A stretch of DNA of 64,000 nt from Steromphala cineraria (Eukaryota; Mollusca; Gastropoda; Trochida; Trochidae). The translations under genes and the position numbers were made by a program. The stretch spans positions 70,995,060 through 71,059,059 of the forward strand of contig OU744721.1 of the NCBI GenBank assembly GCA_916613615.1, given 5' to 3'. Of this stretch, positions 37,401-49,130 are shown piece after piece; the first letter of the stretch is position 1, and every line of letters starts with the position of its first letter. A model generated the notes under the pieces. The model did no database searches. It saw only the letters and a list, made by a program, of their open reading frames with translations, and had not been told where the DNA came from.

Positions 37401-38988
37401 TATTCTTGATAAATGTCTTGAATACATTCTTGAAATAACACTTTTACACTGTTGCACAACAATTCTGAATATCCTTTTTGTACTTTAGATCAGTACAGTT
37501 CCACATAGTGAAGATCGTGTAATAAAGAATTATAGAGTAAATGTCTTCTTATGTAATCCCCGGGGAGATATCGAACCAGTTGGCCCAGACTGATTTAAAT
37601 GTTCTATTTTATTAGGTGACCGTCAAATGGTTGCTTTCATTGGTGTTTACAGTCGCGTCAGAACAGTTCTCTTATTGCTTTGATTAAAGTTGTCGCTACC
37701 TATGTCCAAAAGCAACAATCACCATTTTCGTTTAAATCACACGATTGACTGCCAATTACAGTTGCTGTTTCCTTACACCAAGAATCGTTTGCTAACTGAT
37801 GGCAAGTCTTCAAACGTGGTTGTGCTTTTGACATTATGAACTTGTTGCTATTATAGCTTCAAGAAAGTTTTAATCTGTTGAAACCATTTAACAGATAGTA
37901 TTCGTGATGAATTATCCTAGCAATTACACATGGACATGTCAGTGCTACTTATTGCTTCAAGTATTGCTTAGCTTTATGAGCATTGGTATCGCATAGACTT
38001 CGCCAAGAAGTAAATCATCTTTACTTCGTTGTGTTTTGGCATATCATGCAAGAAAATACTTTAAATGCTTCCCACGAACTAGATTATTGACAATTAAGAA
38101 GAAGCAATGCTGTAACATGAGCCTTGTGTTAAATCATGTCTACGGATGATTACCTGTTCACAATGTTACATAACCATAGAAAACCCTGACAATTTCATTA
38201 GAAATAATGCTCGTGTTCAGAAATATTCGGTATGCCTGTTTGTTTGGTTAATGGTTCATATGAGGCAAAAGCTCACTGTTGAATCTGGTGAGATAAGCCA
38301 ATGTAATAATCGAGATTCACAGCACAGTAATTTTACTCTGCTACGTTTTTTCCCATTCACTAGTGGTTAACCTGCTTCTTTATAGTAACTCTCCAGGTTG
38401 CTGATCTATCAATTCCAAAGATTTTGACATCAAAGTTTCGACATTTATGTCAGTGGTACAGCAGTAACAGAGAAATCACTATTTCACATCTCTGACAATG
38501 CTGGCGGAAAGTTCCCTTAGTTCTAATGTCTGGTCCCTTGAGATTCATATTCGTTTGTCCCAGACAGTCGTAAAGTCAACACTCAGTTGTGAACCCAGCG
38601 ATGATCTGCTTTCAGTGGCTGTCAACAGATCTTGGAATTGGGACTTTAATTGCTTTCCAACATAATTGTGTTGTCTAATGTCTGTCGGGGCTTTCCTCTT
38701 TGGTCGGATTCCATTTCCTGTTTTTGAAATTAATTGTATTCATATCGTGGAACCCAAAATGCATTCGTGTATATGTATATGTTCCAATCTAAAACATTGT
38801 GCAGAAGTATGTGTTTATTATGTTTCCAGTGTTAACCAAAACAACCATTGCATACATGAACTATACTGGAAACAGCTTGAATGAATATCACATGATGCTA
38901 TAGTCCTTGCATGATATGATAGACTCGTATCACCAATGGCACACATTAACAAACATCGTTATCAAGAATCATTCAGCACTTTCATTTA

Positions 38989-39183
38989 ATGACACTGAAA
39001 GCATTATCGATAGCTAACGAGATTGGCTGTCTGAACGAAAAAATCACAAATCTTTTGGGACATGACATGTTCTCTAATTTCATGCTTGTCTGGGGCTGGT
39101 CTGAGATTACTCCTGATTCACATATATATCAAGACTGGGAACACAAATCTTGTGTGTTGTGTTTTTCTTGTATATTGGACTGA
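38989..39183 (+). pseudogene. Family F1 segment in unit 1
   Basis: The open frame includes LLGHDMFSNFMLVWGWSEIT and is repeated in unit 2 at 53,474-53,713 with about 90% identity. The FMLVWGWSEIT core aligns in frame with the 13.26-kb and 6.03-kb segments. There is no visible start, acceptor or donor, and no recognised domain. Confidence 0.3.
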
Positions 39184-39959
39184 ACGTACTGTAAAATTAG
39201 TTTGTATTGCTACAACAATGTCAATTATGTGAACCTCTATATTTGTAGAATCATTTGAAGTTAAGCGGAGACATTTGCTATCTATTTTAGAAAAGAAGGA
39301 CAATATTGTTAAAGAAAATTTATATCTACATGAACTATAATAAGTCAAAGAAAAGAATAAGACAAAAGTCACCCAGAGGACAGATCAGAGGATTTGTAGA
39401 AGAACGTTTCATGAATCATTCATGAAAATGGAACAAATGACAAATATTATGTTATTTACATTTTATTAACAAGTCCTTGCCTTCCCATCATTTTATTATG
39501 AATAGAATTCTTAATGTTATAGAAAAGCTGTTAACACGGACTTGTTCTAACAAAATGAGAAATCAGATTATTGCTAGGTAGGTAGCCTATTAAACCTTTT
39601 AAAAAAGTTATCATTCACCATAGTCCTGTTGCTTTCAGTACGTCAGTTATAGAAGTTATGAATATACTGTAAATTATTGGTGTCCTACTTTGTGAAGAAA
39701 ATCTAATTTCGTCCGTTGATATATTTCAACTTCCAACATATCGTTTCCAGACAAAAACTTTTATTTTAAAACATTAAACACAGAGTTATCAAGCCTTTGA
39801 ATGCAATTCAAAAGTGAAATTTGGACTCTGATTGAGCAGTAACCTGTTTCAGTTTCATCTGTGGCTAGTGGCTGGATCTCCTACTTTATGTTCATTGCAG
39901 TCAAGTAAAGGCAGACATAAATTGTACTTCCTTTGGTATTATGTTCTAACTCGCAAAGA

Positions 39960-41382
39960 GGACCGTGTCTTTAACCTAATTTAGATAGCTTAACCGGAAA
40001 GGTTATTGTTACACGAAATGTGATTAGAAAGTAAATCATTATCTGACAAGAAACGTCTTAGTGTCAGTACAAAGTGCTTTCCTGTACAATGGTGTTTTGA
40101 GAATTTATACCTTTTTCTTATTGATTAACGATTACGCAAAGAAATACATACAGTGCTGCAAACACTTCCAATTGACTACATTACCTTTTCCTTACATCAT
40201 TTATAAATCACAAACTTAAAACGCTATTCCCAACTCCAGTGCATTCAATTGTTGCGTTGAAGATTGGTTGTTAATTTCTTAAGAATTACCGTATATGCTT
40301 TGAACATTTTTAGTCTTGTATCATTGTCAAATCTGTAAAAGAGTAGGGGTAAAGAAGTACTAATAATTTAATGCCCTTATTCCTATTCCTGAAATACATT
40401 GCAATCACGATGATTAAGCACGCTTCAAGACTTAGTTAATTGAATTACATTTTCATTGGGATATACTAAATAATCATCAAACTATATACAAGTATGCACA
40501 ATGATTCAAAATCACAGTTCCTTCATCTATTTCAAACATGTTAACATTTTCCACACTCATCATTGTCGGACCATGTTGTGTCTGAATTATCATGATTTGT
40601 ACTTAAGTGCTGGGAGATTATGATTGAATGTATAAGTAATTTGTTATAAATTGATTTTAGGAATTCATATTGGAATGAATAAAAAATGCAAATTCAAATT
40701 CCATGAGCATTGTTCAAAATTTCTAATCTTAAGGCAATGATAGTAACGGATTATGAGTTTCAAATTTAGGAGATAGCTTCCCAATAGGATATAATACGTA
40801 TATAAAAAATCTGAGGTATTGTGGCAATGGAAGTGTAGCCTGCAGAAGTCCCAATTAACCAGGAAACGTATAACACTGACAAACTGTGTTTAAGAAATCG
40901 ACATCAATGGTAATAATTTCTGAATCTACATCTGGTCTTCATCAGTTTGTCTGCTTATTGAATGTTAAGTTAACAAATGTCTGGGACAAACGATTTTTAA
41001 AATCACGCAATGAACGACTTCTGTCCACTACTCAATTAATGAATTGCATTAATATTTCTAAAAGCAAATACCTTCGGTTCCGTATCCAATTTCTCATTAA
41101 GTGTTTCCTGTATTTATAATATTTTAAAGTGGAACTATTTATAGGTTTTCATTAGACATATTTATATATAACATAATTTTGTAGACAGTTCATACACACA
41201 AGAAGTATTTTTGTTTGAGAATATTTGTTTTTAGAACAATTAAATAAACATAAGTGTATTTTTTAATGAAAAATGACATACATTTTGTTCAAAAGTATTC
41301 TTTATTTTACCTTTACATAATCACTTATGCAGGATGTCACATGTAAAACGGTAAATGTATAAATGTCATCCACAAATGCCAG
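39960..41382. repeat. Near-identical block shared with unit 2 (54,119-55,540)
   Basis: Spot comparison of 150 bases shows about three differences, far fewer than in the flanking parts of the same unit. It ends exactly where the unit-1-specific segment begins. A 77-codon open frame at 40,886-41,119 is the same in both units apart from one residue, which simply follows from the DNA identity and is not evidence of a gene. Confidence 0.75.
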
Positions 41383-42103
41383 TTAAATTTCAGTGAAGAA
41401 GTTTCAAACATTTTCTCATAAACACTTTATATATTTGACATTTCAAAAACTGCATTGGAAGTCAATATATGATAGTAGAGTTCGTTTTTAACAAATATGA
41501 TTTACCTACAGAAAGGCTCTAAAAACCGTCTTTGTTTTCAAAATAAACAGCATATGATAAGCCAATAAACAGATTTATGAATAATACATGACCACTAAAG
41601 GAAAACACTTGACAAGTTAATCCTTGACTTTCCCACCATTCATTTTATTTCATTTTATTCATATTATTTCCATAACTTGATTTAGGCTTAGGATCCTGAA
41701 CCATGTCTCAGTAGCTTGCCTGTCGCAAATGTAGCCGTAAGTCAAGTTAACAATTGTGGTCAGGTTCGTTCATCTTGTTATAAGTGAAATAAGTGTTATT
41801 GCAACACAAGAAATTGCTCTCTATGCTCTGGATTTCTATTTCCGACCAGCAATTGTAGTCGTTATGTTAGCAGATAGCGGACTGTCATTTTTTATCCAAG
41901 ATCATATACATTTATTTTGAGCCCATGAATAAACACTATATGGGCATTATCAAACCATAACTATACCCTATCAGTCATTTCGGCTGCAATGACAATGATG
42001 TGCATAATAAGCTAAATTACAAGATGATTAATTTCAAAAGAAACCTGAACCTATTTTTCAAATAGTATTAAAAAGAGGTGTTGAAGTAAAATAAAAAAAT
42101 TGT

Positions 42104-42180
42104 ATGCCCCCGAATCGGAGATTCCGGGGGTATATTGTTTTTCACCTGTCCGTCTGTCCGTCCGTCTGTCTGTTTATATC
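42104..42180 (+). repeat. Hairpin-headed repeat with (GTCCGTCTGTCC) tract
   Basis: GCCCCCGAATCGGAGATTCC followed by GGGGGTAT forms a compact 10-11-bp-arm hairpin, followed within 20 bp by repeats of GTCCGTCTGTCC. This head is like that of common dispersed repeats in bivalve-type genomes (inference) and resembles the GTCCGTCTGTCCG head at 7.68 kb. Confidence 0.55.
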
Positions 42181-42618
42181 TATGACTGAAAGAACCATTT
42201 AAACATTTACAGTTGCAAAGGAGATACATTGTCTAGTGCATTAGCACGATTTTAATCTGAATCCAGACAATTATGCATCAAAATAGTCATTGGAAACTTA
42301 TGTACATTTTGAGCGTTACATGCATACACATTCAGAGTCCTTGATGAATAGCATTACGCAACCAAGACAAATTATGATAAAATAGACTTTAGGGAGTAAA
42401 CAGGGAGTAACAGCTGCATTGATTAGTCCAAAATAAGGCAAAATCAACTATATTGCTCTTTGACAGTCACAGTGACAATATTCATGAATATTGGATAGAA
42501 AAAAAACTTTTCAACTTGCAAGTCTTTTAATAAACATGAGAAGGTGACCTTATAGTACTGATGGAACTGGTATATTAAATATATTTTAAGTGATTATTCT
42601 TTTATCATTCGAATAATA

Positions 42619-43547
42619 ATGTCATCCCTACCAATATTGATATACTAATGTAATTTCGAAGCGGCCATAATTTGAGATGAAAACATTGCGTTAATATCAT
42701 TTATATATGTTCTGTGTATATGCAACATTTCAGAAACTTATTACAACTTACATGTTCGTCACTATCACCAATTGGTAAGATAGCAAACATCCAAAGCTCT
42801 TTACAGGGGAAGGTTTAACTGCAGGTGCATTATAATGAAAAAGGTTTTGTAAGAATATTTGACAATAAATTTTGGAAAAGGGGAATATATATATCTTGAA
42901 TATGTTTTATACATCTTGTCTTACCCTTGTAATAAGACTGTTAAGGAATGCATATATATACATGTGAATTGCTTCCACATAAATGCCTTACATAAAGACT
43001 TCATGACACCAATGAGAGGTTCTAGAAAATGCTATGGTAAACTGATATCTGACACCATTCTACCTACTGTTTGCTAGAGATGGGGAAAATACATGTATAT
43101 GTCAAGATATCAATGATGATTGGTATTGGATGTTTACTTTCTACAGGAATATTATTCATCTACAGCTGCGTATCTTAAGTTTGTTCACTTACCTTCGTAT
43201 TCTAGTGCAAATATCATGCAATTTGTAACGTCGTTAAAACATGTTATCGTTTTGAAAATGAAACCGATAATGATGAAATTCCACTGCATAAGTTAAGATT
43301 TAGTTTGCGTTGACATATTCGTATGTCATACCTAGCAGATAGCTGTAACAAATTTGGCAGGTCATTGAAGTGACCATGGGTCAAAATTTCGAAAACACTT
43401 ATTTCTATTTTGCTCTACAAAATCCTTCATAAGTGATCAACAGCTTTATATCTTATTCATATGTGTTCCTTTGCGGTAATATAATATGTCATCCCTACCA
43501 ATATTGATATACTATTGTAATTTCGAAGCGGCCATAATTTGAGATGT
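42619..43547. repeat. 62-bp direct repeat pair
   Basis: ATGTCATCCCTACCAATATT with its following GATATACTAATGTAATTTCG and GCGGCCATAATTTGAGATG occurs at about 42,619 and again at about 43,487, almost identical, 868 bp apart. It lies within the unit-1-specific segment and probably reflects one element inserted twice or its internal repeats. Confidence 0.75.
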
Positions 43548-43850
43548 GCTGAGTTTTGTCCTACAAAGTTTACATGGATGATTTTAATTGACATTTAAGA
43601 AAATCCGAATTTCACAAATATGACCCCATCTGTCTATTTAGTAATGCCAAATATCGATATTCAGCACTAGTGACAAGACGATCCCGAAATAAGGTTTGGG
43701 AATGGTTATTTTACACATGGACTATTGGTGATCTTCTGTAAGTGGTCCTTGGGTTACTCTCTGAACGTCAAAACGAAACCCAATTTCATGATATTTGCAC
43801 TAAGATCACAAGCAGGTGAACAAACTTAAGGTACGCAGCTGTAATTGATG
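43159..43850. repeat. Inverted repeat pair (about 31-bp arms)
   Basis: CTACAGCTGCGTATCTTAAG followed by TTTGTTCACTT at about 43,159 is complemented by AGGTGAACAAACTTAAGGTA followed by CGCAGCTGTAATTG at about 43,814. The arms are about 30 bp with 2-3 mismatches and may be the termini of a roughly 690-bp non-autonomous element. Confidence 0.6.
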
Positions 43851-43896
43851 TGACTTTTTTCACATAAAGCCATTTATAAAAAAACAAGAATTCAAG

Positions 43897-44120
43897 AACA
43901 TGAAACTTGTTGACAATACCGTATGTACATTTTATTATGATATGAAATGTATACTCGGAATGGGAGGAAACAAAACATTTTTGGAATGATCTTCAAACTT
44001 GGATGAAAAAATATATTGGAATTCAATTTAACAACATTTGTTGTGTGGTTTGGTACTTAAAGTACCCTGCAAATAACAACAATGAGCACTTCCATGAATA
44101 AAACTTTTAGCTTTGTGTTG
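43897..44120 (+). pseudogene. Relic of LINE ORF2 C-terminus (zf-RVT region)
   Basis: A short stretch encodes WEETKHFWNDLQTWMKKYIG, which matches the HLFWDCE...LWKDIQQWI region of the two full LINEs. Upstream in another frame is a VDNTVCTFYYD-like remnant of the Cys motif. Frames are broken on both sides. It is an old fragment of an L1/Tx1-like element, not of the same subfamily as A or B. Confidence 0.5.
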
Positions 44121-44306
44121 CAATGAACATTAAAGAATATGATATTAATTCGAGCTCACAAATATATACTATCTTCAACCCACATTCCTGAGAAGGCTCT
44201 GAACTGGAGTGAGCCTTGTCTCTCTCTGTTCCAGCTTTGATTTTCCCGATATTTAAGAGGATAAAAAGTGTGAATCCTGCGGCCAACAGTTCGCAGTCTT
44301 TCTTAA

Positions 44307-44962
44307 AGCCCCATTGTCAAATGTGCGTGCGGTTCGTGATGAAATTTAGCTTTTGAAAAAAAATATATCACTGGGTTGAAAAATCTTATCCATTCGTTCA
44401 CTTCAAAGACGGCTTTCAAGAGTATATTTAGGAATTCAAAATTGTGAAATGGTCAAACTTTATTCGCCTTCATGTCTACATGCCGGGGCTAACGTTGAAA
44501 AATCTTTTGTCAAAAGATATCCTATTAACATCAACAATATCAACAATAAAATACTCAATTCGACGTCCAAAGTACAGTACCCCCTAACAAATCTCATTCG
44601 GTGACATCATCACTCTGTGTGTAGGTTTTACGTTGTGTCTGATTTTCCGCAATTGCGTCCGTAGGGTATCAACTTGGACGGCAACTACTGCCTGATTCGG
44701 AAAAAAAGGCAAATTAAAGCCATTCGTTCACATCAAAGACGGCTTTCAAGCGTATATTTAGGAATTCGAAATTGTGAAATGGTCAAACTTTATTCGCCTT
44801 CATGTCTACATGCTGGGGCTAACGTTTTGACCATTTTGGTAATCTGTCTCCTATTTAATGAATGTTGATCCGATCTTCTCATGGTTGGTCGCAAAATATT
44901 GCTAAAAATACAACTAGTGCAGTAAAACTACTTTTCAAAATATGCAAGTATAACAATGGGGC
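44307..44962. mobile_element. TTAA-target MITE-like element, 656 bp
   Basis: It starts AGCCCCATTGT and ends ACAATGGGGC. The terminal inverted repeats are about 10 bp, flanked by TTAA at 44,303-44,306 and 44,963-44,966. Inside, a 107-bp block (TTCAAAGACGGCTTTCAAG...) occurs at about 44,391 and again at about 44,720 with about 96% identity. It has no transposase. The TTAA target suggests a piggyBac-type origin, distinct from the AGGGGCAGTAGCACG family. Confidence 0.65.
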
Positions 44963-46165
44963 TTAAACTTAGGAATGAACAATCACACATTTCAACATTT
45001 TTGTTGTGCTCAATTTGCTGTTTTCCACTAGGTTTTTACTATTTTGGATTTCAGAAGCATACTGTGAGTACATGAATGCTTTTGTGATCAACAGTTACTA
45101 GTAAAACAGCCACCTTCATTAACGCAAAGTAAGTGGTGAAATGTATTTATTCATTTACATGTAGTTGAACTAATCGTTGTGTGATATTTTTTGGAAAAGA
45201 AAGAAACTTTCCAGAAAAGAGTTTTAAAGCTGACTTACTAAAACTAGTAACTATTGAATAAGACATTCTACGCTTGGCTTAACTACAAGAAATTTAACGA
45301 CATTTATGCTTGATTTAACTGCAGAGCTGCACCCGAAATCAATTACATTAGTCATCATGAAAGTAGAAGCTTCTACATTCATGATCTTAAAAACGTTTTT
45401 CATTTTCAATTCAAATAAACATTATTCATCATCAATGGAGTATCTGTGGTTGAATATTATGTCTGCCTAATATCCTGGAACACAGATTTAGTTATTTCTA
45501 AGCATGAAAGACCCTTGGTGTCATAGCCTCAACCTTTCCACTTGACCTGCTGAGATGTTTAACCTTAAAACCACTGGAGCCCAATGATACCAAAACTGTG
45601 TCTTCAATAACTGTCAGAATGGCCTTTACTAGCAGTGATAATTGAATAGTCAAGTAACTATTATGGCATCATAGCAATTCTGTCTGACCATGACTGGCGT
45701 AAACGGGACAGAAAACATTTTCTTTATGCAGTAATAACTTCTAGGTATTTAGCTATGAAATACGTTTCAGCGAAGAGCACAAACTATGTAAGAATATGCT
45801 GATTAGAATAAAAATGTAATCCTTCTTATTTAATTAATTTGTACTGTATAGTGTTTCAATGTTATAGTTATAATGTTGTATAAAATGTCATCAACCTGTC
45901 ATTAAGAAGACGTTATGATGAAATAAGTTAAAATTAAATACCTCAGTCGACATTCTAGGTTAGCTTTACTTGGATGTTGTCAGAATATCAAAAAACGCGA
46001 AAGCATAAAGAATAATCTCGTAATAAGTGACAATATAATGTTGAATGTGTTATCGTTTTTGAGCCCCTGTCAATTAAATGTCTGAATGAAGCTTTTGCTT
46101 TTTGAAATACATATGGTAATTTTTCAATTTTCAATCAACAACCATAAGAGCTCTAGTATAGCAAT

Positions 46166-46584
46166 ATCTACGTGTCATAGGACTAGTTGCCAAACTAACT
46201 AATTAGTGCCTCCTAAATGCGATGTAAGATGCTGTTACGAATTGTCTGTAGCCTACAAAGAATTTGAATCATAAACAATTACTTAACTCTTTTTTTTCCA
46301 TTTTTTGTGATATAGGCATTTACATCCTTCAAAAGAAACATATAACATATAGTTTCACATAATATACATTCATACACTGTAGTTAATATGTACAAATGCA
46401 GAAGACGGCCGATTTATTTTCCAAGTAGTAAATGCTATGTTGATCAATATTTAAAAACATTATCTACGTGTCATTGGTTTAGTTTGCACACTAGTTAATT
46501 TGTGCATACTAAAATCGAGGTAAGATGCTGTTACGAATTGTCTGTAGCCTCCAAAGGATTTGAATCATAAACAATTACTTAACT
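46166..46584 (-). mobile_element. 5'-truncated LINE 3' end between 123-bp direct repeats (unit 1)
   Basis: A run of T followed by CCATTTTTTGTGATATAGGCA (46,289 onward) matches the 3' end of element A (TTTCCATAATTTGTGATACAGGCA) in inverted orientation. The match extends about 170 bp to the last ORF2 codons (AATATTTAAAAA). It is bounded by direct repeats of 123 bp each, at 46,166-46,288 and 46,462-46,584, both ending ACAATTACTTAACT. The same arrangement occurs in unit 2, so the insertion predates the duplication. Confidence 0.8.
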
Positions 46585-48625
46585 GTTGTAATCGAAGTTA
46601 TGTAGTGCGACTAATATCAACAGTTACATCTTTTGCTATGTTATGTCAAAATATCCTCTACATTAGTTATGTCGAAGGCAAGGCCTTATGCTTGACTTCA
46701 ATAGATTGACTTATTGCGTATTGGAAAATGTCTAATGAGATGGAAATGGAAATGTAACAGAAGAAAATCTAATTTCACAAGGCATCAATGTTTCAATTTA
46801 ATCTAAAATCGTATGGTTTCAGCAGGCATTAAGATAGCTGATTACGGATATCGTTCATGTCTGATTCTCTTTTAGTAGTGTATTGACAAATAGAAATCCA
46901 GAAATCGTTAAGCTGTGCCATGAATCATGGGCAAAAATTCTTGATAACTTGATTTTGTCAACCGTTGTGTATACTTAATCTTTTTTTTTTAAATATTGAT
47001 ATAAACCAGAAAATAAGTTAAAGTGTTTTAGACATTACTTAACTTAAATAATTTCCTCTTACTTGTTTTATGTTCTAAAACAGTTGAAGGAGACTAAGTT
47101 GCTGGTGTAAGCGAGAGACAGAGAATCAAAACAAAAACTACCTATTCTACACCAGTCAAAAGTAATATAGTTGACTACTTTTGTTATTATATCACACGTT
47201 TTTCTGTGCTTATATCACTTCTCAGGATCCTTATGAGTTACAAGTTAATTGAAAAATGTTTGGCGAGGTTAACAGAGTTTTGAAGAGGCTGTGGTTAACC
47301 AGGCAGATGCTGAGCAATCTTAAAAAAAATTAAAAAGCTAGTCATATGTTTAGAGTAACTTAAACCAGGTAAGCTAACATTGGTGTTCACATTATACAAT
47401 TTCTGCTATCGAGCTTTCAGAACAACATTGATGATTAATTGAATTTCAAAGATTATTATTTGGATAAAGGGCATAAAACGCATTAACATATGTGTGTGTG
47501 TGATCGATTTAATCCAAGAAAAGTAAATCTACCAACAGTTTCATTGCAGGCATTCAAACATAATTCTGATGAGTCTTTGTATTTCGTTTGGCTACATTTG
47601 TATGGGATCCTAGGATCAACTGAAAATTGTTTATCATAAGGTTAAATTTCTGTTTTGAATTTTACTTTGTTACATGTAAGTATTATCATACAGTTGATGA
47701 GTATATATACTTTTTACACAGCTTTATGTGCTTGGACATATGTAATAAGCTGTTCCCCGTTTCACAAAGGCCTCCTAAATTTAGGAGGTCGTAGCATATA
47801 CGACCTTGTTTACGACCCTCTTACGACATGCCTTACGACCGTTTCACAACGGGGTCGTATCCATGTCGTACGACCGGGTCGTAAATCCATGTCGTATATC
47901 CAGTCAGAGGTACATGTTGCATAGCAACAGATGATTTAGCCAGGACGGGCACCTGTTTCCTCAATTTTGTATATATTTCACCTCTCTGTCTCAACAATAT
48001 AAACAATTTGATAAATTTTCATCAAATAATTCACTTTTTGAATGCATGTTGTTCTATAACAAAGTTTTAATTCAACAAAATAATAAACATTCGAAAACCA
48101 AAATTGAAATAATGATTAAAGAACAAAATAAAGATTTTCGGATAAAATCTATGAGATTTGAACTTGTAAACACTTTCGTCTGAAAACAATAACATAGAAA
48201 GCATGAGTTAAATCCCTTACTTTCCTTCTGTCGCGTGACGGGAATGCCGACGGTAAATGTCAAAACACTTAAAAGATCCTTGATCGGTCACCATGAGCCT
48301 GTTAAACTTGGTTGAAGTGTTTTGAAAATATGAATCATCTGTCAACGGATACTTTGGTAGAACTCGGCCTCATTGAACAATTAGGTAGATGAAGATTGGC
48401 ACTGTCTTATTTCAGGTAAAACATGAAGCGTTAATAAAATATCTACTGTAGGGATTTCAACATTTTAATGTATATCTTAATCAATAGCATATAAATAGAT
48501 AACTCATGCTGCCAACTGTAAAATACTTTCCAATCTGAGTCACAATATTGTTCATGAATACAATATAATCCTTTGCTTGAACTGTTTGATTTGTACTGTA
48601 TACAGATTTGTCTAATTTCAAGCAT

Positions 48626-49130
48626 TACGGGATAGCTCAGTCGGCAAGAGCGCCGGTCTCACGTTGCTGAGGTCCGGGGTTCGAATCCCATCCAGGCCAA
48701 GGTGTAAAAACCTAGAGTTCACCTCTGTTAGAACTCTATAAGTGTCACCCTGGAGCCCTAGTGTGTAGTGCAACAAAAACTGCGCACTTAAAAGATCCCA
48801 TGAATTCATGTCAGTGGCTGAATGGTGGATACATGAACACGTGCATACGCCGAGCTGTCGGTTATCAGCGTTCAGCAGTGTTGGACAAACTGCTGTGACT
48901 ATGTGTCTCAGTTCACCCAGCTGTGAATGGGTACCCTGTGAGGCATAGAATGGTCCCTAACCTGGGCGTCACATATGGATGCCGGTTGAATACTCCCCAG
49001 GGAGTTGAATTGGAAAAATGATCGGACGGTGAAAGAATGCCATTGACCAGGGGAAAATGTAAGCGCCTTGAGCAACCACGAGTGGTTGGATATGCGCGCT
49101 ATATAAATATCCATATAATATAATAATTTC
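48626..49130 (+). mobile_element. tRNA-derived SINE (about 500 bp) inside the DNA transposon
   Basis: The head has pol III promoter elements: A box TAGCTCAGTCGG (48,632) and B box GGTTCGAATCC about 50 bp on. The 3' half contains AAGCGCCTTGAGC and GCGCTATATAAATA, resembling the conserved Deu-type SINE tail, and ends in ATAATATAATAAT simple sequence. The cloverleaf anticodon stem is poor, so this is a SINE and not a working tRNA gene. The SINE must have inserted into the transposon or been carried by it. Confidence 0.75.

Larger units (their letters stand above)
41383..45722. other. 4.34-kb unit-1-specific segment (insertion here or deletion in unit 2)
   Basis: In unit 2 the sequence passes directly from CATCCACAAATGCCAG (55,526-55,541) to TCTTTATGCAGTAATAAC. 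In unit 1 these two stretches are separated by this segment. No clear target duplication or terminal inverted repeat is visible at the edges. The interior contains several repeats listed separately, so it is a composite of mobile elements. Confidence 0.8.
37090..47670. repeat. Tandem array unit 1 (about 10.6 kb)
   Basis: Homology to unit 2 begins near CATCATACAGTTGA at about 37,093 (matching 47,687) and runs through blocks at 37.3/51.8, 37.6/52.4, 38.4-39.4/52.8-53.7, 39.6-41.38/53.8-55.54 and 45.72-47.43/55.55-57.25 kb. Identity varies strongly. About 37.5-39.4 kb is clearly diverged with indels, about 39.96-41.38 kb is around 98% by spot counts, and 45.7-47.4 kb is intermediate. It contains unit-1-only DNA at 41,383-45,722. 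Confidence 0.85.

Noticed and set aside
40886..41119. Conserved 77-codon gene present in both array units
   Set aside because: The identity is that of the surrounding recently homogenised DNA, so it says nothing about coding.
47480..47500. GT microsatellite of interest
   Set aside because: Short (GT)n tract, unremarkable.
48629..48700. tRNA gene
   Set aside because: A and B boxes are present but the anticodon stem-loop is poor and the sequence continues into a long SINE body with a Deu-like tail.
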